This document shows, one piece after another, positions 1 through 4,459 of a stretch of DNA of 5,801 nt. The DNA is from an uncultured Hyphomonadaceae bacterium (lineage in GTDB: Bacteria; Pseudomonadota; Alphaproteobacteria; Caulobacterales; Hyphomonadaceae). The notes beneath the pieces are model-generated. The model worked only from the letters and a program-made list of their open reading frames with translations, was not told the DNA's origin and searched no databases. Position 1 is the first letter of the stretch. Every line of letters starts with the position of its first letter. The stretch lies in the NCBI GenBank assembly GCA_937873805.1, contig CALMWO010000545.1, positions 1-5,801 of the forward strand. The letters are read 5' to 3'. Position numbers and translations under genes: made by a program.

Positions 1-183
1 GAGCTTTCCCAGCCCCTCCCACTTCGCGCCGAGCGTCTGGACGTCCTCGTCGCCGGTGGCGGCACGAGCGGGCGGATACAATCCGGTGATCATCGCAAGT
101 ATCGCCAGCAAGATCATGACGACGCCCGCGCGGATGACGCGATCTTTAGGCACTTCGAAGGTGATGGGAGATATCGGGGTCAT
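1..183 (-). CDS. Unidentified exported or membrane-anchored protein, N-terminal part only
   Basis: The first 61 codons are visible; the gene runs off the left edge. The protein opens with about 17 mostly polar residues (MTPISPITFEVPKDR...), followed by a strongly hydrophobic stretch at about residues 19-37 (VIRAGVVMILLAILAMITGL) and then PPARAATGDED. This looks like a long signal peptide with a possible cleavage after ARA near residue 42, or an uncleaved anchor with an N-in topology. The ATG lies 4 nt after the TAG stop of the methyltransferase, so it is very probably the third cistron of the leftward operon (transporter, methyltransferase, this gene). A purine-rich AAAAGAAA just upstream is only a weak ribosome binding site, and translational coupling is likely. 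I do not recognise the family from what is visible, and no metal ligand is seen in this part. An internal Met at residue 23 could be an alternative start. Confidence 0.6.
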   Translation of the reverse strand, partial: MTPISPITFEVPKDRVIRAGVVMILLAILAMITGLYPPARAATGDEDVQTLGAKWEGLGKL

Positions 184-187
184 TCAA

Positions 188-832
188 CTATTTCTTTTCG
201 AGAAAGATCGAGATGGTTCCGGTCGGCGTGTTGATCGCCGACCGCGCGTCCACAACCCGGCCGCACAGCATTGACAATTCACTTTCGAGGAAGCCGTTGG
301 CGTTCGGTTCCGTATTTGCCCTGCCGTCGAGCACCTGAATGACGCGGAAGAGCTGCCGCATCGGCCAAGCGCCCTGTCGTGCATAATCGGCGATGCAGAT
401 TGTTCCGCCAGCATTGGCTGCGGCAAACATGGCCGCCATTCCGGCCTTCTTTTCCTCGACCTGAACCTGATGGAACACGAGGCTCGACACGACTTTGTCG
501 AACGCGCCGCCGTCGGCCGCTTCTCGCGCGAAGCCCTGTCGCCACTCGATCCGGATTCCCGCCGCATTGGCCTTGCGCCTCGCGATCGAAAGTGCCTGGG
601 GATCCGGGTCGAGCCCGACGACATGCGCGCCGGGTGCCGCGCGTTTGATCAATAGAGCCAGACTTCCGGTGCCGCAGCCGACATCAAGAATTGTTTCACC
701 GTTGGCAGGCCCAAGCAGCTGGAGAAGCTCGCTTCGCCAGACCGCCTCACGGGTCAGAAGCGATACGCCGCGATCGTAAAATCCCGTCGGCGCAAAGCGG
801 CCCGCCGCAGGTGTGAATTCCTGCGCGTTCAT
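188..832 (-). CDS. Class I SAM-dependent methyltransferase
   Basis: This is a 214-residue protein with a Rossmann-type SAM-binding fold. Motif I is ILDVGCGTGS at residues 48-57. The acidic residue after strand beta-2, which normally binds the ribose of SAM, is D75 in VVGLDPDP. The FDKVVSSLVFHQV stretch at 111-123 matches the motif IV region of the UbiE/Coq5-like branch, and strand 5 is GGTICIADY at 142-150. Length is normal for a stand-alone small-molecule methyltransferase, but the substrate cannot be deduced. Its ATG overlaps the TGA of the cation transporter by 4 nt (ATGA), with GGGAG 5 nt upstream inside the transporter gene, so the two are translationally coupled and probably share the metal-inducible promoter. 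Involvement in metal or metalloid detoxification is inferred from position only. The protein lacks the cysteine set expected of an ArsM-type arsenite methyltransferase: only C53 (in motif I) and C190 are present. Confidence 0.85.
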   Translation of the reverse strand: MNAQEFTPAAGRFAPTGFYDRGVSLLTREAVWRSELLQLLGPANGETILDVGCGTGSLALLIKRAAPGAHVVGLDPDPQALSIARRKANAAGIRIEWRQGFAREAADGGAFDKVVSSLVFHQVQVEEKKAGMAAMFAAANAGGTICIADYARQGAWPMRQLFRVIQVLDGRANTEPNANGFLESELSMLCGRVVDARSAINTPTGTISIFLEKK

Positions 833-1461
833 TTCATCTCCCGCGAGCGAGCAAGTTCGGAGCGGGCATCGCCAATAATCTCGCGCGCCGAATTGAGGAA
901 TAGCACCGCAATCGCGCTCGCAACGATGACGTCAGGCCATGCGCTGTCGAGCCAAAACACCATCGCGGCCGCGACGATGATGGCGACGTTGGCAAGCGCA
1001 TCGTTGCGCGAGAACAACCAGATTGCGCGAGCCTGCGCGTCACCGCCCTCGCGAAATCGCGAAAGGATGAGCGCGGCGGCAACGTTGACACAAAGCGCTG
1101 CAAATCCAACGATGCCCATCACATCCGCATCGGGCGGCACGGCATTGAGCGCTCTCCAAAGCGCGAGGCCAAGGACGCTCAAACCGAGCGCGCCCAGAAA
1201 CAAACCTTGGGTAAGGGCGACTCGCGCACGCGCGGTTGCTGTCCAGCCCAACGCGATGAGACCGACAAGCGTGATCGAACCATCACCGATAAAGTCGAGC
1301 GAGTCCGCCTTCAGGGCCTGGCTATTGGCGACAAAGCCAGCGCTGGCTTCAATCAGACCAAAACCGAGGTTCAGAATTACGACAAGCCAAAGCGCCCTGC
1401 GATAGGCAGGGTTGGCGGCCATCTTGCTCTGTGAAGGCTGCTCGCAACAACTGTCAGCCAT
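829..1461 (-). CDS. Short CDF-family (CzcD-like) heavy-metal cation transporter
   Basis: This 210-residue protein is almost entirely hydrophobic. About six membrane segments fall near residues 23-44, 48-70, 82-103, 113-133, 145-170 and 175-192. It matches cation diffusion facilitators, inner-membrane proton antiporters that move Zn, Cd, Co or similar divalent ions out of the cytoplasm. TM2 carries the acidic site ADSLDFIGDG (D53, D56, D60), and TM5 carries SRNDALANV (D154, N158) in place of the usual HxxxD. The SRND form is one I associate with a proteobacterial subgroup usually named only 'cation transporter'. Ordinary CDF proteins have about 300 residues; this one ends after TM6 and lacks the cytoplasmic C-terminal domain. 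The N-terminus has a Cys pair (C5, C6) that could receive metal. The ATG start is supported by AGGAGG 7 nt upstream. It is the first gene leftward from the MerR-type promoter. The transported ion is inferred, not shown. Confidence 0.85.
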   Translation of the reverse strand: MADSCCEQPSQSKMAANPAYRRALWLVVILNLGFGLIEASAGFVANSQALKADSLDFIGDGSITLVGLIALGWTATARARVALTQGLFLGALGLSVLGLALWRALNAVPPDADVMGIVGFAALCVNVAAALILSRFREGGDAQARAIWLFSRNDALANVAIIVAAAMVFWLDSAWPDVIVASAIAVLFLNSAREIIGDARSELARSREMK

Positions 1462-1468
1462 CGAATAT

Positions 1469-1474
1469 CCTCCT
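1469..1474 (-). promoter_or_regulatory. Strong ribosome binding site of the cation transporter
   Basis: On the minus strand the sequence reads AGGAGG, then 7 nt to the ATG at 1461. It is a consensus Shine-Dalgarno and fixes the start of the transporter at 1461 over the internal Met14. Confidence 0.75.
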
Positions 1475-1503
1475 CGACAAATCCCGAGTCGGACATCTAT
1501 CTA
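1474..1503 (+). promoter_or_regulatory. Possible promoter of merR
   Basis: Reading rightward, TCGACA (1474-1479, one mismatch to the -35 consensus) is followed after 18 bp by TATCTA (1498-1503, a weak -10). Transcription would begin near 1510, inside the operator, which fits autorepression by MerR proteins. The same six bases, read on the other strand, form the -10 of the transporter promoter. The -10 match is poor, so this remains tentative. Confidence 0.35.
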
Positions 1504-1528
1504 CACCCTGTAGCAACTACAGGGTCAA
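1498..1528 (-). promoter_or_regulatory. MerR-type promoter for the cation transporter operon
   Basis: Reading leftward, a -35 hexamer TTGACC (1528-1523) is separated by 19 bp from a -10-like TAGATA (1503-1498). A 19-20 bp spacer instead of 17 bp is the hallmark of promoters that MerR-family proteins activate by untwisting DNA, as in the zntA, merT and copA promoters. The spacer is filled by a perfect palindrome. Transcription would start near 1491, leaving a leader of about 30 nt that includes the AGGAGG site. The -35 is a good match to consensus. The -10 is weak, as expected for an activator-dependent promoter. Confidence 0.75.
1505..1525. promoter_or_regulatory. MerR-family operator (9-3-9 perfect palindrome)
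   Basis: The left arm ACCCTGTAG (1505-1513) and right arm CTACAGGGT (1517-1525) are exact reverse complements around a CAA centre. This is the known form of operators for ZntR/CadR/PbrR-type regulators, and the arms closely resemble the CadR operator of Pseudomonas putida as I recall it. It lies within the promoter spacer of the transporter and 6 bp before the merR start codon, so the MerR protein encoded next to it is the obvious ligand. Binding should repress merR and, with metal bound, activate the transporter operon. Confidence 0.85.
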
Positions 1529-1531
1529 GCG

Positions 1532-1933
1532 ATGAAGATCGGCGAGCTGGCGAGCGCAACTTCAACCAAAGTTGAGACGGTGCGCTATTACGAGAAAATC
1601 GGGCTGCTCGCACCGCCCGCGCGGACATCGGCTAACTATCGTGCCTATGGCAACGAGCATCTCGCCCGCCTGTCGTTCATTCGCCGTGCCCGAGACCTAG
1701 GTTTCACGCTTGAAGCGGTCCGAGAATTGCTCACTCTGTCCGACGACAAAGCGCAATCCTGCGACGCAGTCGACAGTATCGCACGGGTTCATCTCGCAGA
1801 TATTGAGCGCAAGATCAGCGATCTGGCCGCCCTGCGTGCCGAACTCGACCGCGTGATCGGCAGTTGCCGCAAGGGAACGGTGGAGGATTGCAAGATCATC
1901 GAAACGCTGGGACCGAAGGACGTGCGGGCATGA
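1532..1933 (+). CDS. MerR-family heavy-metal-responsive transcriptional regulator
   Basis: This 133-residue protein begins with the conserved winged helix-turn-helix MKIGELASATSTKVETVRYY, followed by EKIGLL and the wing around residues 30-45, then a long dimerisation helix at about 77-110. The metal site shows C77 (SCDAV), C112 (GSCRKG) and C120 (EDCKII). Cys at position 77 is typical of sensors for divalent ions (ZntR, CadR, PbrR), whereas copper sensors such as CueR have Ser there. The C112-x7-C120 loop spacing equals that of CueR. A Zn, Cd or Pb sensor is therefore most likely. The start at 1532 aligns with the family N-terminus. The only SD-like sequence is AGGG 7 nt upstream, which belongs to the right arm of the operator. 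The stop overlaps the start of the DUF3147 gene (ATGA). Divergent placement from the CDF transporter indicates that it controls that operon and its own. Confidence 0.9.
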   Translation: MKIGELASATSTKVETVRYYEKIGLLAPPARTSANYRAYGNEHLARLSFIRRARDLGFTLEAVRELLTLSDDKAQSCDAVDSIARVHLADIERKISDLAALRAELDRVIGSCRKGTVEDCKIIETLGPKDVRA

Positions 1934-2258
1934 CTTATCTTATCCTGAAAGCGATCCTGTCTGCGATCATCATCGTCGCAGTCTCGGCATCGCGGCGCTG
2001 ATCTCAGCGCTCCCCCTCATTGCGGTGCTCAGCATGATCTGGCTGTGGCGCGATACCGGCGATGCCGATCGCATGGCGCAATATGCCCAGGCGACCTTCT
2101 GGTATGTACTGCCCTCGCTGCCGATGTTCCTGCTGATCCCGGTATTGCTCAAACGCGGCGTCGCGTTCTGGCCTGCGCTGGGCGCGGGATGCCTGCTAAC
2201 GGTTCTGCTGTATGTCGGGATGGTGGCGTTGCTGGCCCGAATTGGCGTAAAGCTGTGA
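1930..2258 (+). pseudogene. DUF3147-family membrane protein, frameshifted by an internal deletion
   Basis: Translation from the ATG at 1930 (AAGGA 9 nt upstream, overlapping the merR stop) gives MTYLILKAILSAIIIVAVS, the normal start of small DUF3147 membrane proteins, but then meets TGA at 1999-2001. From about 1986 the family continues in another frame as GIAALISALPL...WLWRDTGDADR...FWYVLPSLPMFLL to the TGA at 2256-2258. The seven or so residues usually found between VS and the next helix (E-x-A-[KR]-R-S/N-x) are absent. The frame change fits a loss of 22 nt (21 plus one), and restoring seven residues would give about 116 residues, the usual family length. Expected topology is four membrane helices; the function of the family is unknown. 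Residual translation from the GTG at 2025 or ATG at 2034 would give only the last three helices. The deletion could be real or specific to this strain; a one-base sequencing error would not explain the missing residues. Confidence 0.8.
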
Positions 2259-2581
2259 AGCAACTGCTGCTCTATGGCTTGGCTGCACTCGCAGAAATTG
2301 GTGGCTGCTTCGCATTCTGGGCATGGTGGCGGCTTGATCGCTCACCGCTCTGGCTCATCCCCGGCATGGCGTCGCTCGCGATATTTGCCTGGGTATTGGC
2401 GCTGAGCGAGGCTGAGGCGGCAGGGCGCACTTATGCGGCCTATGGCGGTATCTACATCTTGTCATCGCTGGTCTGGCTTTGGGCGGTCGAGGGGATGCGG
2501 CCAGATCGATGGGACGTGACAGGCGCTTCAATTTGCCTGTTGGGCGCTATGATCATTTTCTATGGTCCTGGTCGAACCTGA
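2255..2581 (+). CDS. ynfA: YnfA/UPF0060-family small inner-membrane transporter
   Basis: This 108-residue protein is exactly the usual length of YnfA proteins, which belong to the small multidrug resistance (SMR) type of four-helix membrane proteins; YnfA has been linked to drug export in Shigella. Conserved segments visible are AALAEIGGCFAFWAWWR (residues 10-26, with the membrane Glu E14 in TM1), GRTYAAYGGIYI (57-68) and RPDRWDVTGASICLLGAMII (82-101), ending in FYGPGRT. Membrane helices are near 4-24, 32-50, 62-79 and 88-104. The start is a GTG that overlaps the DUF3147 stop (GTGA), chosen because it gives the standard N-terminus MKQLLLYG. No convincing SD precedes it, so it probably relied on coupling to the upstream gene, which is now broken. 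Its place behind merR suggests metal-island cargo, but its substrate is unknown. Confidence 0.85.
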   Translation: MKQLLLYGLAALAEIGGCFAFWAWWRLDRSPLWLIPGMASLAIFAWVLALSEAEAAGRTYAAYGGIYILSSLVWLWAVEGMRPDRWDVTGASICLLGAMIIFYGPGRT

Positions 2582-2595
2582 ACGGGAAGTATTTG

Positions 2596-2706
2596 ATGAT
2601 GGAAACGCGCCCAGACCATTGGGGCAATGTTTACACGACTAAGGCCGACGACAGCGTCAGCTGGGTTGAGCAGGTCTTGGTGCACAATCCGCGCGCAAGT
2701 CTGTAA
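2596..2706 (+). pseudogene. N-terminal stub of a SAM-dependent methyltransferase
   Basis: A 36-codon reading frame begins at ATG 2596 (a second ATG follows at 2599), with GGGAAG 6 nt upstream. It reads METRPDHWGNVYTTKADDSVSW then VEQVLVHNPRASL and stops at TAA. The pattern HWxxVYxTKxxxxVSWxQ...PxxSL is the conserved opening of a well-known group of class I methyltransferases of about 200 residues. In that group the region continues with an E-L-I helix and then the SAM-binding glycine motif. None of that follows: the translated DNA after the stop does not resemble the family. I therefore read it as a gene truncated at about 2703 by recombination, lying 14 nt after ynfA and formerly part of that operon. 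It could be expressed as a 36-residue peptide, but nothing suggests a function. It is unrelated in sequence to the intact methyltransferase at 188-832. Confidence 0.65.
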
Positions 2707-2728
2707 CCAGACACGCCCGAGCCCCGAA

Positions 2729-2757
2729 TTGACTGTTTAGTGATCCACCGCGATAAG
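2729..2757 (+). promoter_or_regulatory. Possible promoter ahead of the small Met/Cys protein and cus genes
   Basis: TTGACT (2729-2734) is followed after 17 bp by GATAAG (2752-2757, four of six matches to the -10 consensus). The predicted transcript would start at about 2764, essentially at the ATG, and would exclude the AAGGA in front of it. The assignment is therefore doubtful. No palindromic copper box or second MerR operator is visible in this gap. Confidence 0.25.
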
Positions 2758-2763
2758 GAAATG

Positions 2764-3159
2764 ATGAAACGCTGGCTTTCCTTGATGCTTCTCATTGGAG
2801 CTATGCTGGGCATATTGGCCCAGGAAACCGCGTTTGCGTCCGCGCTCCCGATGCAGATGTCCGAGCAAACCAGCGCGCCTGCGGGTATGAGCGAGGATTG
2901 TGCGGAGATGATGGGGCTGACGGCCCAATCCGAAGTTGGTCAATCAGAAGCTGGGCAACAGCCCGAAAAGCCTTGTGAAGGTCTCACCCTCGACTGCATC
3001 GCTAAAATGGGATGCGCGCTGCCGGTGGCTCTCGTGCCGCCTGCAATGCCAGCCGTCCAGACTGTGTATCGTCCCAACACTCCGACGCTCATGCCTGTGG
3101 CGCGGCTTGTCGGCCGCAATCTCAGTCCCGAGCCAGAACCGCCCGCAATCCTTGGCTGA
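2764..3159 (+). CDS. Small exported Met/Cys-containing protein preceding the cus operon
   Basis: This 131-residue protein has a clear signal peptide, MKRWLSLMLLIGAMLGILAQ followed by ETAFASA, with cleavage probable after residue 27. The mature part contains four Cys (C46, C71, C78, C84) and scattered Met residues. Two similar motifs occur 32 residues apart: DCAEMMG (45-51) and DCIAKMG-C (77-84). The C-terminal third is proline-rich and ends PEPEPPAILG. I do not know a named family, although similar unnamed proteins are, from memory, common before copper or czc-type efflux genes in sphingomonads. A periplasmic role in binding Cu(I)/Ag(I) or in metal sensing is inferred from thiol and thioether residues and from position 70 nt before cusC. 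The start at 2764 is preferred because AAGGA lies 4 nt upstream and the signal peptide begins there; GTG 2740 or ATG 2761 would add 8 or 1 residues. Confidence 0.75.
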   Translation: MKRWLSLMLLIGAMLGILAQETAFASALPMQMSEQTSAPAGMSEDCAEMMGLTAQSEVGQSEAGQQPEKPCEGLTLDCIAKMGCALPVALVPPAMPAVQTVYRPNTPTLMPVARLVGRNLSPEPEPPAILG

Positions 3160-3170
3160 ACGCTAGCAGT

Positions 3171-3196
3171 GCGCGGCGAACCCTTGTTCGCCGTGT
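3171..3196 (+). other. Stem-loop between the small Met/Cys gene and cusC
   Basis: CGGCGAA (3174-3180) and TTCGCCG (3187-3193) pair perfectly around a 6-nt loop, and three more pairs (two of them G-U) extend the stem to 10 bp. It starts 12 nt after the stop of the small gene and ends 33 nt before the cusC ATG. No T-run follows, so it is not a standard intrinsic terminator. It could act as an mRNA stability or processing element, or as a partial transcription barrier that sets the ratio of the small protein to the efflux pump. Confidence 0.45.
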
Positions 3197-3229
3197 GGCC
3201 TGTCACAGTTCATCCAGGGACTTTTCAAA

Positions 3230-4459
3230 ATGCGTATCTTTCTGGGCGCAGGGCTGGTGCTGGCACTGCCTGCCGCGCTCCATGCCGAACCGCTGACCTT
3301 CGATGCAGCGCTCGAACGCACCGCGCGCGAAGCGCCATCGCTTAAGGCGAGCGCGTCCGGTATCGATGCCGCACGTTCTTCCGCCATCGCCGCGGGACGA
3401 CTGCCCGACCCGACGATCAACATCGGCATCGATAATTTCCCGGTTTCGGGACCGCCTGCCCTCAGTTTCACCCGCGAGAGCATGACGATGGCACGCATCG
3501 GGCTCGAGCAGGCATTTCCCAATCCGGCAAAGCGCCGCGCTGAGCGGACCCGGGCCCAGGCGGGCATCAGTGTCGCCGAAGCTGGCCTTGCGGTCGAGGC
3601 ACAGAATGTCCGCCTCGAGACCGCACTCGCATGGGTAGATCTCTATTATGCCAAGCGGCGGCTCGCGCAGTTGCAGCTTCTGGACCAGAGCCTCGGCGAT
3701 CTCCAGGCGACAGTGTCGGCAAGACTGGCTTCCGGTTCGGCGCGGCCCAGCGCGGCGCTCGAACCCGACCAGTTGCGCGCTGCGGTGGCCGACCGCCGCA
3801 GCGAACTCGCGGCCGATGTCGCCAAGGCACAGGCGAGGCTGGCGCGCTTTACCGGCGATCCCCAGGCCGACGTTTCGGGCGATCCCCCAATTCTTGAGGT
3901 AGATCGTGCCCAGCTGGTGGCAGGTCTGGCTTTGCTACCGAGCCTGCAGGCACTCGACGCCGGCGTAAGTGCTGCGGATGCAGAAACCGAACTTGCCCGC
4001 GCCGACAAGCGGCCCAATTGGCGCGTCAACACCTCCTATGGGCGCCGCGATCCCGCCTATGGTGACATGGTATCGGTTGGCGTCAGCATCGATCTGCCGC
4101 TGTTCGCCAAACGCCGGCAGGATCCCATGATCGCCGCGCGAGCGAGCGAAGCGGAACGGGCAAGGCTGCTGCGCACGGCCGGGGAACGCGAATTCGCGGC
4201 CGCGCTCGATGGCGACCTTGCCGACCATGCCATGCATCACCAGCGACTGATGAATGCGCGCAATACCCTGGTGCCACTCGCCAAACGCCGGGCCGAACTC
4301 GACATGGCGAGCTATGCGGCGGGCAAGCTCGATCTCGGCAGTGCGCTGCTCTCGACGCTCGCGTTCGCCGAGGCCGAAGTCGATGCCCTGGCGCGCGAGG
4401 CCGATGTCGCACGCGACGCAATCCGGATCAATTTTACCTATGGGGAGATGCGGCCATGA
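3230..4459 (+). CDS. cusC: TolC-type outer membrane factor of a heavy-metal RND efflux system
   Basis: This 409-residue protein begins with a signal peptide MRIFLGAGLVLALPAALHA, cleaved before EPLTFDAALERT. Typical outer-membrane efflux protein (OEP) features follow: two alpha-helical hairpin repeats, each with long Ala/Arg/Glu-rich helices (about 25-55 and 100-210; 235-260 and 300-400), and beta-strand segments with alternating residues (about 60-70, 84-94, 264-275 and 280-292). The phrase GLEQAFPNPAKRRAE (91-105) and its counterpart SIDLPLFAKRRQDP (286-299) are the repeated turn signatures of CzcC/CusC-like proteins. It should form a trimeric channel through the outer membrane for metal expelled by the CusBA complex. 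E. coli CusC is a lipoprotein of about 460 residues; this protein has no lipobox cysteine and is shorter, closer to CzcC. AGGGA 9 nt upstream supports the start. Its stop overlaps the start of the adaptor gene (ATGA). The symbol follows the neighbouring adaptor type; CzcC remains possible. Confidence 0.85.
   Translation: MRIFLGAGLVLALPAALHAEPLTFDAALERTAREAPSLKASASGIDAARSSAIAAGRLPDPTINIGIDNFPVSGPPALSFTRESMTMARIGLEQAFPNPAKRRAERTRAQAGISVAEAGLAVEAQNVRLETALAWVDLYYAKRRLAQLQLLDQSLGDLQATVSARLASGSARPSAALEPDQLRAAVADRRSELAADVAKAQARLARFTGDPQADVSGDPPILEVDRAQLVAGLALLPSLQALDAGVSAADAETELARADKRPNWRVNTSYGRRDPAYGDMVSVGVSIDLPLFAKRRQDPMIAARASEAERARLLRTAGEREFAAALDGDLADHAMHHQRLMNARNTLVPLAKRRAELDMASYAAGKLDLGSALLSTLAFAEAEVDALAREADVARDAIRINFTYGEMRP

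Noticed and set aside
188..832. The methyltransferase considered as arsenite methyltransferase ArsM
   Set aside because: It has only two Cys (one within the SAM motif), lacks the conserved cysteine set of ArsM and is much shorter, so arsenic methylation is not supported.
893..1405. A 170-codon open frame on the plus strand opposite the CDF transporter
   Set aside because: It is antisense to a well-supported transporter, has no family-like motifs, and long antisense frames are expected in high-GC coding DNA.
2045..2254. An upstream extension of ynfA by 70 codons in the same frame
   Set aside because: The extension reads out of frame through the DUF3147 remnant and resembles no family; the GTG at 2255 gives exactly the standard 108-residue YnfA.
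2699..2712. Inverted repeat GTCTG-TAAC-CAGAC considered as a terminator or transposon end
   Set aside because: The stem is only 5 bp with no T-run, and no transposase, matching distant copy or target duplication is visible.
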